Origin: Boudabousia marimammalium
GTDB lineage: Bacteria; Actinomycetota; Actinomycetes; Actinomycetales; Actinomycetaceae
Assembly (NCBI RefSeq): GCF_001936115.1
Contig: NZ_MPDM01000004.1
Span: forward strand, 124,001 to 188,000
Reading direction: 5' to 3'
DNA: 64,000 bases
Shown: positions 52,295-62,194 of the stretch, one piece after another
Position numbering within the stretch: position 1 is the stretch's first letter
Layout: the number at the start of each line of letters is the position of its first letter
Made by a program: the position numbers and the translations under genes
Notes under the pieces: model-generated
Database searches by the model: none
What the model was told of the DNA's origin: nothing
What the model saw: the letters and a program-made list of their open reading frames with translations, nothing else

Positions 52295-52669
52295 ATGCTA
52301 TTTAACCTCTTCAAACGCCGACCTCAGGGCCCCGATTTCTCCGATATCAAATCTCTCGAGGATGCCCGCACAGCTGCTAAATCTGGCCGGCTTCGCGCCA
52401 TCTTTATTGTGCCGCAGCTACTGGGAGGGGTAGAGAATCCAGCAAATGTACTCTATGTGCCAGATTCGGTCGCCGGTTTGAAGGACCGCGCCGACGATGC
52501 TGTATTTGCAGCCGCCCAAGCAGGGAAAGTAGCACGTTATGAGTGTACCCCGCAGTATGAGGGGGACTCTTTCGTGCCGGTGGCTTTACAGATTGAGGCC
52601 TTAGACTCCGCGGGGAATGCTGTTGTCTCTCACCGGATTGGCATCTGGGGCACAGGCAGGGAAGAGTAG
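52295..52669 (+). CDS. Small protein of unknown function
   Basis: A 124-residue protein starting MLFNLFKRRPQGPDFSDIKS, probably soluble, with an alternating strand/helix pattern. Promoter signals are good: TTGTCT (52260-52265), 17-base spacer, CATGAT (52283-52288), then six bases to the ATG, so the mRNA should be leaderless. No family is recognised. It is convergent with holA by one base. Confidence 0.65.
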   Translation: MLFNLFKRRPQGPDFSDIKSLEDARTAAKSGRLRAIFIVPQLLGGVENPANVLYVPDSVAGLKDRADDAVFAAAQAGKVARYECTPQYEGDSFVPVALQIEALDSAGNAVVSHRIGIWGTGREE

Positions 52670-53680
52670 TTAAAGACTACCGGCACGGTATCTGCAACAG
52701 CTGATGACGCATTTTTCTACCGCGTGCATGGGATCTTTGGCGGCACCTTTTACTTCCGCGTCTGCTTGTGCTACCGCTAAGATCGCTCCCGCGAGGGCAT
52801 GGTCGTTCCAGTAGCGTAGTTGGGGCCGAATAAACTTAAGTGCCCAAGGGTTGAATCCTAGCTCTTGCGCACTATGAGTGTTAGCATCAACCAGTTTTGC
52901 TAGCGCAATCTGCCGGAATTTAGTGGCCAGGGCGGCCACAATCACCACCGGGTTGATGCCGCTTTCTTGCGCGTGACGCAGCGATACCAAGGCTTTACCC
53001 ATTTGCCCTGCAACCACCGCATCGGCAACATCAAAACCTGTGGTTTCAACGCGTCCTTGATAATACTGCTTCACTACTGCTTCAGTGATTTCTCCAGTGG
53101 TATCAGAAAGTAACTGATCGGTAGCTGCGGCAAGTCCGCGCAGATCCTCACCCAAAGCACGCACTAGGGCGGCAGCAGCAGCGGGAGCGATGCTACGCTT
53201 GTGCCGCTTCAGATCAGCTACCACCAGATTCATTCTGGCTTCATCTGATTTAACCGCATCGCAGTGAACGACCGGGAATTTGGCGTTACCAATCAGTTTC
53301 CAAGTATTTTTCCCTCTTTGGCCGCTACCAACAATAATGGCAATGGTGACGTCCTCGGCCGGATTATGCAAATACTGCTCCAGGTCTTTAAATAGAGAAT
53401 GATCTGCGACGCCAGCATTCTCGATCTTGATGAGTTTTGGCTCTGCAAACAAAGAAGGTGAAGCTAGGGTGTGAAGCTGACCAGCTGTATAGGTGGTGCC
53501 GTCTACCGTTTCAATCTCGATAGAGGATGCGCTTTTCCGGACCTGGTCACGAACCCTTTCCCAAGCACGGTCTTGGAACAGTCCTTCAGTGCCAAGGATC
53601 AACACAATTGGGGCAGGCTTTACCCGGTCCCAAGTGGTGGAACCAGGGTAAGTATTCTTCGCTTTGCTTGCTTTCGCCAT
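52670..53680 (-). CDS. holA: DNA polymerase III subunit delta
   Basis: A 336-residue clamp-loader subunit. The N-terminal part has VILILGTEGLFQDRAWERVR, a domain with a degenerate nucleotide site, then the conserved ALVRALGEDLRGLAAATDQL and a C-terminal collar domain (ALKFIRPQLRYWNDHALAGA). It follows comEC on the minus strand as in most actinobacteria. Confidence 0.94.
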   Translation of the reverse strand: MAKASKAKNTYPGSTTWDRVKPAPIVLILGTEGLFQDRAWERVRDQVRKSASSIEIETVDGTTYTAGQLHTLASPSLFAEPKLIKIENAGVADHSLFKDLEQYLHNPAEDVTIAIIVGSGQRGKNTWKLIGNAKFPVVHCDAVKSDEARMNLVVADLKRHKRSIAPAAAAALVRALGEDLRGLAAATDQLLSDTTGEITEAVVKQYYQGRVETTGFDVADAVVAGQMGKALVSLRHAQESGINPVVIVAALATKFRQIALAKLVDANTHSAQELGFNPWALKFIRPQLRYWNDHALAGAILAVAQADAEVKGAAKDPMHAVEKCVISCCRYRAGSL

Positions 53681-53740
53681 AGGACAAGATTGCCATGTTC
53701 GCGGGACATTGTAAAAATTGGCTCCGCAGATGCCGAAGTT

Positions 53741-55309
53741 TTAGGCCGCGAATCTTCCCAAGAATAAGGCGATATGTGGGCGTTGGAGGGCAACAATCGC
53801 CACTAGGCTGCCAGCTAGAATCAAACCAGTTCTGCCCTCTGGCCAAGGAAGATTAGCTCCCGGAAGCGAAGAAATAATCTCAGCTACCGTCAGCACGTAA
53901 TCCCCCATTACCCGAAGCACTATTACAAGCGCAGGTACGGCTACGGGAAAGAAAAGTTGTAAAGCTGCTAGTACCAGCCCTCCAGTGACAATCGGGGCGA
54001 CCGCAGGCGCGACCAATAGATTCGCGATTGGCCCCCACACATTCAGCTTTCCCACTGCGGAACTTAGGAGGGGAAACACCGCTGTTGCCGCCACCAAAGC
54101 CACCGCTAGATTAGCCGTCGCCCATTCGCAGATAGCTTTCAGCCACGGAATTGGAACCCGCCCCACCGCAAGCTCAGATAGTAGCTGCTGAAGCCCCCTA
54201 GCATAAAGAGAAATCCCGATAGTCGCCGACACCGAAAGTTGAAAACCTAGAGAAGTAGCTAGCTCAGGATGCAGCAAGAGCACACATATCACAGTCAACG
54301 CCATTAGCGTCACCACGTTACGGCCCCGCCCTAGGGAGATCCCAAGGAAGGTCAAGCTTGCCATCACGGTGGCCCGAATTACGGAAGGCGCAGGGCCGAC
54401 AGCAAAAGCATAGAAAACCACTAGACAGAGAGTCGCCATCGTTCTTCTCCGTCTAGCCTGCACTATGTCACGGCCAGAGAAGGCCACTAGCAGTGTGCCA
54501 AAGAAGATTGTCACGCACATTATATGGGTGCCCGAGACCGCGGTGAGATGGGAAAGATTCGCAGCCTGTAGGTGGCGCTCGGCAAGTGGGCTGAAGCCTC
54601 CCCTATCCCCTATGGTCATCCCAAGGATGATAGCTTCCGCCGAAGATGTTCCTGACTTTCCCCTAGGCAAGGCGTCGGACAGCGCAGAGCGTAGGAAGCT
54701 GGGGCCTCTCGCCCACCAAGCCGGGTTTTGAGTGCTTTCGACTCGCGCGAATGAAAATAGGAGCCGAGGGCGCCCCGGCCGGGACACCGGCGAGACAGTC
54801 ACAGGTCCGGAGACTAAATCACCGAAACGGATTTCACAATCATCGCATTTTAGATTTACTAAGATGCGGCCAGCAGGCTGCGGGTTATGCCTGCCACTAG
54901 TGGATTGGACGACGCCCTCGGCCTCGAAACCCCCACTGGAGAAAGCTGCCGGTTGTGGATGCGAAATAATTCGCACCACTGCCTCCTGGGGAGGATCCTC
55001 CAGCATCTGCTGGGCTACTCTCTCAACCGTTCCCCGCACGAAAGCGCCGCTGAGGAAAGCTAGGGCTACCAGGACAACCACCAGAAGTACCCCAAAACCT
55101 GTCTTCCCCAGGAGGGAGATGCTTCTCCCCGAAACTGCGAGCGTAAACCTGAAAGCGCCTAATCCGAAGAGCAGCCCTATCCCCGGTAAGAGGCCATATC
55201 TGAAAAGGGCGCTAGGGTCTGCGCTGGTGAGGCACCCACCCCAAACCGCCAGCGCGATAGCGGCCTGCATCCAGACTGCCCTAGAGCTGCCCTGCCAGAA
55301 CTCGTCCAC
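53741..55309 (-). CDS. comEC: ComEC/Rec2-type competence membrane protein, without beta-lactamase-like domain
   Basis: A 522-residue polytopic protein. It has N-terminal membrane segments, a DUF4131-type soluble part (about 95-225) and the Competence domain (HLTAVSGTHIMCVTIFFGTL, then PSVIRATVMASLTFLGISLG). The C-terminal metallo-beta-lactamase domain of full-length ComEC is absent: the frame ends soon after the last membrane segments. It would form the DNA channel for uptake. It overlaps neither neighbour; comEA is one base upstream. Confidence 0.88.
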   Translation of the reverse strand: MDEFWQGSSRAVWMQAAIALAVWGGCLTSADPSALFRYGLLPGIGLLFGLGAFRFTLAVSGRSISLLGKTGFGVLLVVVLVALAFLSGAFVRGTVERVAQQMLEDPPQEAVVRIISHPQPAAFSSGGFEAEGVVQSTSGRHNPQPAGRILVNLKCDDCEIRFGDLVSGPVTVSPVSRPGRPRLLFSFARVESTQNPAWWARGPSFLRSALSDALPRGKSGTSSAEAIILGMTIGDRGGFSPLAERHLQAANLSHLTAVSGTHIMCVTIFFGTLLVAFSGRDIVQARRRRTMATLCLVVFYAFAVGPAPSVIRATVMASLTFLGISLGRGRNVVTLMALTVICVLLLHPELATSLGFQLSVSATIGISLYARGLQQLLSELAVGRVPIPWLKAICEWATANLAVALVAATAVFPLLSSAVGKLNVWGPIANLLVAPAVAPIVTGGLVLAALQLFFPVAVPALVIVLRVMGDYVLTVAEIISSLPGANLPWPEGRTGLILAGSLVAIVALQRPHIALFLGRFAA

Positions 55310-55310
55310 T

Positions 55311-56114
55311 TTATAACGTCACCCGCCCCTCCAGTTGAGAAAGTAATGAGGCACCAATCCCTGACACTTTCGCTAGGTCGGAGACCTCCCGGAAAGGGCC
55401 GTGCTGCTCCCTGTACTCCACAATCCGTTGCGCCAGTACCGGGCCAATCCGCGGCAGCGTCTGAAGCTGAGCGGCAGTAGCAGAGTTCAAGCGGACCACT
55501 TCTCCCGCTGCATTTCCGAGCCCGTTTCCCAAGCCATCCCCGGGGCCAGAAACCCCACTGGAAACCGGCGGATTACTCTCCCCTTGCGCGGGCACATGTA
55601 GGTGTGCTTCGTCGCTCAACTTAGCCGCTAAGTTTACGGCGTTCCCATCAGCCTGCGCGCTCAAACCGCCGGCTGCAGCTATCGCCTGATGAACCCGTGC
55701 AGATTCGGGCAGCTGATAGACCCCCGGCTGGTTCACCGCACCGGAAACATAGACTTCAATCTGGATTATCTCCACTGTTGCAGGTTCAAGGGAACTTTGC
55801 TCCAAAACTCCCGGCTGCACCCCACTGCCCTCAGTTTGCAGCTGGTAGCTCCCCTCAACGACCGCGGATTCAACTGCTTGCGGCCAGAAGCTCCCACCGA
55901 CTTGCGAGACCTTGAAAACTGCTATCAGGCCTAAGATGAACACGGTAACCAACGCTGTACGCGGAGACCACAGGGCATCAGCTAGCCATGCGGGAACGCG
56001 ATCTTTGAAGCGCTTTGATTCGGGTCCGGCTGCTAGCTCCAGTGGGCTGGTCTGATAGACCGCTTGAGTGAGTTTCTCTTGGCGGCGCTTTTGCTGGGCA
56101 GTTTGCTTAGACAC
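55311..56114 (-). CDS. comEA: ComEA family DNA-binding protein
   Basis: A 267-residue protein: cytoplasmic N-terminus, one membrane anchor (about 50-72), an SLBB domain (IEVYVSGAVNQPGVYQLPES) and two helix-hairpin-helix motifs at the C-terminus (TLPRIGPVLAQRIVEYREQH, VSGIGASLLSQLEG). It binds incoming DNA for ComEC. The GTG at 56114 is chosen because TACAGT lies six bases upstream (leaderless); a longer frame to 56384 overlaps the proC promoter and is unlikely. Confidence 0.88.
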   Translation of the reverse strand: MSKQTAQQKRRQEKLTQAVYQTSPLELAAGPESKRFKDRVPAWLADALWSPRTALVTVFILGLIAVFKVSQVGGSFWPQAVESAVVEGSYQLQTEGSGVQPGVLEQSSLEPATVEIIQIEVYVSGAVNQPGVYQLPESARVHQAIAAAGGLSAQADGNAVNLAAKLSDEAHLHVPAQGESNPPVSSGVSGPGDGLGNGLGNAAGEVVRLNSATAAQLQTLPRIGPVLAQRIVEYREQHGPFREVSDLAKVSGIGASLLSQLEGRVTL

Positions 56115-56261
56115 CCTCGTACTGTAAAAGAACCGGAGCCCTAGATGGAGCCCGGGACTGCCAGGTTGTGGATATCTATCCTGTGGAAAACTGGGATTCC
56201 TTACATCACTTTGGCTACGGCTATGATTAAGACAGTAGTCGCACAAGTTTGGGGAGAAAAC

Positions 56262-57095
56262 ATGATCAGTGCTGCAAATCGCTTCGAATATGGTTTTATT
56301 GGCGCAGGCAATATGGTTTCGGCCATTGTGCAGGGAATGAGCGCCGCCGGGGTGGAAGGCGAATCCCTCGCCATCACCGATCACTCTGGCAAGCGCGCTC
56401 CGGTCCTCGCCAAAGCCGTGGATGCAACCTATCTACCTGATACGGCAGAGTTAATCCGGCGTTCAAAAACTGTGATTTTGGGGATGAAACCACACCAGCA
56501 GAATCAGCTACTGAGGACCTATCGGGAAGAGATAGCGCAAAGCCAGCCTCTAGTCATTTCAATTGCGGCTGGCCGAAGCATCGCCCAGCTTGAAGCGCAG
56601 CTCCCGGAAGGGACAGCTGTGGTTCGTGTGATGCCGAATGTGGCAGCTCAAGTGGGACTGTCTACGACCGCTCTTTGTGGGGGCACGCATACCAGCGCAG
56701 AGCAGATTCGCACGGCCACCGCCTTGTGTGAGGCCATCGGCAGCGCCCAGGTTGTTGCGGAAGAGCTTTTTCCGGTATTTACAGCTTTAGCTGGCTGTTC
56801 ACCGGCCTGGTTCGCGGCCACAGTAGATGCGCTAGCGCAAGCTGGCGTCGCCGAGGGGCTCACCAAGACCGCCGCCTTGACAGCGGCTGCGAGCGCTATG
56901 GAGGGAACTGGAAAACTTATCCAAGCAGCTTTAGCTGGGGGCAACACCGCGGCAGATATCGTTGATCAAGTATGCTCTCCACGAGGAACTACCGTGGCTG
57001 GTTTACTAGCGGCCGAGGATGCCGGATTGAGACGCGTTTGGCACTCAGCAGTGCGCGCGGCAGTGGCGCGGGATGCCCATTTGTCGGCGAACTAG
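56262..57095 (+). CDS. proC: Pyrroline-5-carboxylate reductase
   Basis: Last step of proline synthesis. The 277-residue product has the Rossmann motif FIGAGNMVSAIVQGM at its N-terminus, VMPNVAAQVG, and the C-terminal helical signature with GLTKTAALTAAASAMEGTGK and CSPRGTTVAGL. The ATG at 56262 has GGGGAG 5 bases upstream; the frame is open to 56145 without a better start. Confidence 0.95.
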   Translation: MISAANRFEYGFIGAGNMVSAIVQGMSAAGVEGESLAITDHSGKRAPVLAKAVDATYLPDTAELIRRSKTVILGMKPHQQNQLLRTYREEIAQSQPLVISIAAGRSIAQLEAQLPEGTAVVRVMPNVAAQVGLSTTALCGGTHTSAEQIRTATALCEAIGSAQVVAEELFPVFTALAGCSPAWFAATVDALAQAGVAEGLTKTAALTAAASAMEGTGKLIQAALAGGNTAADIVDQVCSPRGTTVAGLLAAEDAGLRRVWHSAVRAAVARDAHLSAN

Positions 57096-57169
57096 CTTAG
57101 AATAATATGTTAGGCGCCAATCGGTGCGAATAGAATTTAATGATGACTACCTTTGGGGAGTTTTAGAAC

Positions 57170-59836
57170 ATGCCAACTGAGCGTATCCAACCATTGCCTA
57201 GCTCTTCCGTCACCGCAAATGCCCCCGACCGGGTATCCACTGACGGTTTAGAGGCAAAATGGGGTGAGTATTGGACTGAGCAGGGCACTTACAGCTTTGA
57301 ACGGGACGCAGAAAAGACCGAAATCTTCTCGATTGACACTCCGCCGCCGACTGTTTCTGGTTCACTCCACGTAGGTCACGTATTCTCTTACACTCATACT
57401 GACGTTTTGGCCCGTTTCCAGCGAATGAACGGCAAATCTGTGTTCTACCCGATGGGTTGGGACGACAATGGTTTGCCGACTGAGCGCCGCGTCCAAAACT
57501 ACTACGGCGTACGCTGTGATCCTTCGCTCCCCTATGAGCCTGATTTTGAGCCTCCCCATGTCGGTGGTGAAGGCAAGTCCATTAAGGCAGCCGACCAGAA
57601 GCCGATTTCACGTAAGAACTTCATTGAGCTCTGTCAGCGTTTGACCGCCGAGGATGAGCAGCAGTTCGAAGCCCTGTGGCGACATTTAGGTTTGTCCGTG
57701 GACTGGTCACACACCTATCAGACCATTGGCCAGCGCGCACAGAAGATTGCTCAGGCCGCTTTCTTACGTAACCTAGCTCGCGGCGAAGCCTATCAGGCAG
57801 CCGCTCCGGGATTGTGGGATGTCACTTTCCAGACGGCGGTTGCGCAGGCTGAGCTGGAGGCGCGCGAATATCCGGGCCACTACCATGCTTTGGCTTTCCA
57901 CACTCCGGAAGGCGAAGACGTAGTGATTGAAACTACCCGCCCTGAACTGTTGCCGGCGTGTGTAGCTTTGATCGCGCACCCTGATGATGAGCGCTACCAG
58001 CATCTATTCAACACCACGGTCACCTCCCCCGGTTTCGGCGTTGAGGTTCCAGTCTTGGCTCACCCTGCAGCGGAAATCGACAAGGGCGCAGGTATCGCCA
58101 TGTGCTGTACTTTCGGTGACTTGACTGACGTGCAGTGGTGGCGTGAGCTGGCTTTGCCGATGCGTTCTGTGCTACGTAAAGATGGCCGCCTAGTTAACGA
58201 CACCCCGGATTGGATTGAGTCCGAGGATGGCCGCACCCTCTACGCCGAATGCGCCGGCAAGACCGCCTTCTCTGCCCGTAAAGCCATCGTGGAAAAGCTT
58301 CAGGAAACCGGTGAAATGCACGGCGACCCGAAGCCTACGCAGCGGATGACTAACTTCTTCGAGAAGGGCGATAAGCCCCTCGAGATTGTCACCTCCCGCC
58401 AGTGGTATATCCGCAATGGGGGCCGAGAGTTTACCCGCAATGGTTCCTCCACTGATTTGCGTGAAGAACTAATTGGTCGTGGTAAGGATTTGGAGTTCCA
58501 CCCTGATTTCATGCGTGTTCGTTATGAGAACTGGGTTCGTGGTCTGAACACCGACTGGCTGGTGAGCCGCCAGCGTTTCTTCGGCGTGGCACTGCCGGTC
58601 TGGTACCGCATCAGCGATTCGGGTGAGGTGAACTACGAGGACGTCTTGGTCCCGACTGAGGATATGCTGCCGATTGACCCGACCGTTGATTGCCCTCCCG
58701 GATTCACTGAAGAGCAGCGGAACCAGCCGGGCGGTTTTGCTCCGGAAGTTGACATTATGGACACTTGGGCGACTTCTTCTTTGACCCCGCAGATTGCTGC
58801 CGGCTGGTTGCATGATGATGAAATGTTCAACAAGCTTTACCCAATGTCGATTCGGCCGCAGGGTCAGGATATTATTCGTACCTGGCTGTTCTCCACCGCC
58901 GTGCGTGCGCATCTTGAGTTCGGCGGCTTGCCGTGGTCTCATGCCGCTATTTCTGGCTGGATTTTGGACCCCGACCGGAAGAAGATGTCGAAGTCTAAGG
59001 GAAATGTTGTAACCCCGATGGGTCTGTTAGAAAAGCATGGCTCTGACGCGGTTCGCTACTGGGCTGCTTCCGCCCGTCTCGGCACCGATGCTGCTTTCGA
59101 TGAGTCGCAGATGAAGATTGGCCGTCGCCTCGCTATTAAGCTGTTGAATGCTTCCAAGTTCGCTTTAACAATGGCGGGTGAGGGGGATCTCCTCCTCGAC
59201 ACTGCATCGGTGACCGAGGCGGTTGACCGTGCCATGCTGTGCCGTTTGCGTGGGGTGATTACGCAAGCCACTGATGCTTTCGAGAAGTTCGATCACACTC
59301 GCGCCCTCGAAGTCACTGAAACCTTCTTCTGGCACTTTACCGATGATTATTTGGAGCTAGTTAAGGAGCGCGCCTACAACCGTGACGGTTCCCGTCCGCA
59401 GGGCGCGGTTGATTCCGCCCGCGCCACCTTGAACCTTGTGGTTAACGCCGTGGTCCGTTTGTTGGCTCCTTTCCTCCCCTACTCCGCCGAGGAAGTCTGG
59501 TCTTGGTACCGTGAGGGCTCCGTGCATTTAGCACAGTGGCCTACCGTCGCTGAGTTCTCTCAAGTCGAGGGAGATGAGCACCTGCTGGAAGTCGCCAGCC
59601 AGACTTTGAGCGCTCTGCGTAAGATCAAGTCCGAAGCCAAGGTCTCCCCGAAGACCCCGATTCTGGCTGCAAACCTTGAAGTGCCCACCGGTTTCGCTGA
59701 TAAGGTGGAGACCGTACGTGACGACTTGGAAAAGTCGGCCGTAGTTACCGGAGAGCTGACCGTCACTGAGACTGAGGTTGAGTCTGTGGTAACAGTATCC
59801 AGCGAACTGGGAGAACCCCCGGTCCGACGAAAGTGA
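57170..59836 (+). CDS. valS: Valyl-tRNA synthetase
   Basis: An 888-residue class I synthetase. The HIGH-type motif is in PPPTVSGSLHVGHVFSYTHT, with GWDDNGLPTERRVQNYYGVR following; the editing domain is about 210-340; KMSKS is in DPDRKKMSKSKGNVV (about 605). The actinobacterial type with the DPSLPYEPDF insertion is clear. GGGGAG stands 10 bases before the ATG. No T-box or other leader structure is visible in the 74-base gap to proC. Confidence 0.98.
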   Translation: MPTERIQPLPSSSVTANAPDRVSTDGLEAKWGEYWTEQGTYSFERDAEKTEIFSIDTPPPTVSGSLHVGHVFSYTHTDVLARFQRMNGKSVFYPMGWDDNGLPTERRVQNYYGVRCDPSLPYEPDFEPPHVGGEGKSIKAADQKPISRKNFIELCQRLTAEDEQQFEALWRHLGLSVDWSHTYQTIGQRAQKIAQAAFLRNLARGEAYQAAAPGLWDVTFQTAVAQAELEAREYPGHYHALAFHTPEGEDVVIETTRPELLPACVALIAHPDDERYQHLFNTTVTSPGFGVEVPVLAHPAAEIDKGAGIAMCCTFGDLTDVQWWRELALPMRSVLRKDGRLVNDTPDWIESEDGRTLYAECAGKTAFSARKAIVEKLQETGEMHGDPKPTQRMTNFFEKGDKPLEIVTSRQWYIRNGGREFTRNGSSTDLREELIGRGKDLEFHPDFMRVRYENWVRGLNTDWLVSRQRFFGVALPVWYRISDSGEVNYEDVLVPTEDMLPIDPTVDCPPGFTEEQRNQPGGFAPEVDIMDTWATSSLTPQIAAGWLHDDEMFNKLYPMSIRPQGQDIIRTWLFSTAVRAHLEFGGLPWSHAAISGWILDPDRKKMSKSKGNVVTPMGLLEKHGSDAVRYWAASARLGTDAAFDESQMKIGRRLAIKLLNASKFALTMAGEGDLLLDTASVTEAVDRAMLCRLRGVITQATDAFEKFDHTRALEVTETFFWHFTDDYLELVKERAYNRDGSRPQGAVDSARATLNLVVNAVVRLLAPFLPYSAEEVWSWYREGSVHLAQWPTVAEFSQVEGDEHLLEVASQTLSALRKIKSEAKVSPKTPILAANLEVPTGFADKVETVRDDLEKSAVVTGELTVTETEVESVVTVSSELGEPPVRRK

Positions 59837-59842
59837 AGCCCT

Positions 59843-61753
59843 ATGTTCAAACTCAATGAGACCGACGACCCGATTGCTGAACCAGAGGATGCGCTTAGCA
59901 CAGATGGTGAAGCATCGAACGCTACCCCAGGCACTGAGGTAGTTGAATGGCATGGTCCCGTCATGGTGAAGACCGATGGAACCGCTACCATTCCTACTCT
60001 CCTTGCGCAGCGTGTGGAGAGGGATCCTGATGGCACCTTGATTGAGGTTAAGAACTCAATCGGTCGCGGTTGGAGAAAGATTTCCGCTAAGGAGTTCGCA
60101 CAAGATGTCATGTCCACGGCCCGCGGTCTTGTCGGTCTGGGCATGCAGGCAGGTGAGAGCATCGCTATCATGGCGCACACCTCTTATGAGTGGACCTTGC
60201 TGGATTTCGCTTCATGGGCTGCCGGTCTGGTAGTTGTCCCGATTTATGAGACCTCCTCCGCGGAACAGATTAAGTACATTGTGGAGAACACTGAGGTGAA
60301 GCTGGTAATCACTGAGAACTCCACTATGCGCCGCCTCGTGAAAGCTTCCGTACCGGAGGGGACGTTAAGGCATATTTATTGCCTTGAGGACTCCGCGATT
60401 GTGCGAATTAAGGAAGCCGGCCTGAAGGTTGCAGAAGCAGTTATTGAGGAGCGCACCTCAGCTCTGACTGGCGACACATTAGCTACCGTCATTTATACTT
60501 CTGGCACAACGGGCCGTCCTAAGGGCGCTGAACTAACGCATGGGAACTTCTCAGTCCTCGCTCTCAATGGTCACGAGTGGATGCCAGAAATCGCGAAGAC
60601 GAAAGATTCACGACTGTTAATCTTCCTTCCTCTCGCTCACGTTTATGCCCGCTTCTTGACTATCTTCCAGATCAGCGGTGGCGGCGTTTTGGCGCATACT
60701 CCAAACGTCAAGAACCTGCTGGATGATTTAGCTTCGTTCAAACCGACATATTTGCTGGTGGTTCCGCGTGTCCTGGAGAAAATCTATAACTCTGCGGACC
60801 AGAAAGCCGGTCAGGGTTCTAAGCAGAAGATTTTCCGCTGGGCTGCCAAAGTAGCTATCGAGTATTCTCAGGCTATTGACACGGAGGAAGGTCCTTCCAA
60901 GCAGTTGAAGGCTAAGCGTCTGTTAGCTGATCGTCTAGTTTTCTCCACTTTACGTGACTTGGTTGGGGGAAACGTCAAGTACGTGGTTTCCGGTGGCGGC
61001 CCCTTGGGCTTTAGACTGGGCCATTTCTATCGTGGCGTCGGCTTCACCATTTTGGAAGGATACGGCCTGACCGAGTGCCTTATCGCTTCCGTTAACACTG
61101 TCAGGCTTTCTAAGATTGGTACGATTGGCCCGCCGATTTCCACTCTCGGTTTCCGTATTAGTGACGAGGGCGAGATTCAGATTTCTGGACCGTCTGTCAC
61201 TAAGCGCTATCATAATAATCCTGAAGCTACAGCAGAGGCTTTCACTGAGGATGGCTGGTTCCGCACCGGCGATATCGGTAGTGTTGACTTCGATGGCTAT
61301 GTCCGAATTACTGGGCGGGCCAAGGAAATCATTGTTACCGCTGGCGGGAAGAACGTCTCCCCTGCACCACTTGAGGACGCACTTCGCGGTCATCCTCTGA
61401 TCAGCCAAGTAGTGGTGGTGGGCGATAAGCGTCCATTCATTGCTGCGCTGATTACATTGGACGCGGAAATGTTGCCAGGCTGGTTGCGCAACCACAACCT
61501 CCCCAACTTAGATCCGGGCCGGGCGGCACGTCACCCTGATGTGCTAGCCGCTTTGGATCGAGCTGTGGCGCGCGCCAACACTCAAGTCTCAAGGGCTGAG
61601 TCGATTCGTAAGATTCGAGTTCTGACTACTGATTTCACTGAGGACAACGGTTTACTTACCCCTTCTTTGAAAGTGAAGCGTGAGCGCGTCCTAGCCACCT
61701 TCAAACAGGAGATTGATGATCTCTATGGAGGGCCCGTTACTCGCGGTCACTAG
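59843..61753 (+). CDS. Long-chain fatty acid-CoA ligase (AMP-forming)
   Basis: A 636-residue ANL-family enzyme of the actinobacterial FadD15-like type. The ATP motif is VIYTSGTTGRPKGAELTHGN, with the A5 motif GYGLTECLIASVN and the A7/A8 region GWFRTGDIGSVDFDGYVRIT, GRAKEIIVTAGGKNVSP. It starts six bases after valS and is probably co-transcribed. Substrate is inferred from the family. Confidence 0.9.
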   Translation: MFKLNETDDPIAEPEDALSTDGEASNATPGTEVVEWHGPVMVKTDGTATIPTLLAQRVERDPDGTLIEVKNSIGRGWRKISAKEFAQDVMSTARGLVGLGMQAGESIAIMAHTSYEWTLLDFASWAAGLVVVPIYETSSAEQIKYIVENTEVKLVITENSTMRRLVKASVPEGTLRHIYCLEDSAIVRIKEAGLKVAEAVIEERTSALTGDTLATVIYTSGTTGRPKGAELTHGNFSVLALNGHEWMPEIAKTKDSRLLIFLPLAHVYARFLTIFQISGGGVLAHTPNVKNLLDDLASFKPTYLLVVPRVLEKIYNSADQKAGQGSKQKIFRWAAKVAIEYSQAIDTEEGPSKQLKAKRLLADRLVFSTLRDLVGGNVKYVVSGGGPLGFRLGHFYRGVGFTILEGYGLTECLIASVNTVRLSKIGTIGPPISTLGFRISDEGEIQISGPSVTKRYHNNPEATAEAFTEDGWFRTGDIGSVDFDGYVRITGRAKEIIVTAGGKNVSPAPLEDALRGHPLISQVVVVGDKRPFIAALITLDAEMLPGWLRNHNLPNLDPGRAARHPDVLAALDRAVARANTQVSRAESIRKIRVLTTDFTEDNGLLTPSLKVKRERVLATFKQEIDDLYGGPVTRGH

Positions 61754-61882
61754 TTAGCAGCTATTTGTCTTCCATCTTGCCGTCGTCTCAGGATGTTGAG
61801 GTGGCGGCAAACTTATTGGTAGAGAGTGGGCACTGGCTCCTTTTCAAAACCAGTTTTGGTTAACTGGGAGACAGCAATTTAG

Positions 61883-62188
61883 CTACTGTCCGCGAATCTC
61901 AAGATGGTGGCGGATTACTTCAGCAATGATGAAGGCAAGGAACTTTTCCGCAAATTCGGGATCTAGGCCAGCTTCATCAGCGAGTCCGCGCAGACGAGCA
62001 ATCTGTCTTTCTTCACGGGCTGGATCTGAGGGTGGCAGGTTGTATTCTGCTTTGATTCTGCCCACCTGCTGAGTGCACCGAAATCTTTCAGCTAGGGTGT
62101 GCACTAAAACCGCATCTAGGTTATCGATGGTCTGACGGGCAGTAGTTAGCTCTTCCGGAGTGGACTGTTCATCCGCTGGAGTATTCAC
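61883..62188 (-). CDS. Chorismate mutase (AroQ type)
   Basis: A 101-residue all-helical monofunctional chorismate mutase, making prephenate for Phe/Tyr. The catalytic layout is visible: LTTARQTIDNLDAVLVHTLA, ERFRCTQQVGRIKAEYNLPP, and DPAREERQIARLR. Its start lies 6 bases after clpX. The 128 bases towards the ligase gene contain only a weak hairpin. Confidence 0.9.
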   Translation of the reverse strand: MNTPADEQSTPEELTTARQTIDNLDAVLVHTLAERFRCTQQVGRIKAEYNLPPSDPAREERQIARLRGLADEAGLDPEFAEKFLAFIIAEVIRHHLEIRGQ

Positions 62189-62194
62189 TGGAAC

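Noticed and set aside
58469-58942. Minus-strand frames inside valS and at 59560-60180
   Set aside because: Shadows of valS and the acyl-CoA ligase; composition and lack of signals argue against coding.
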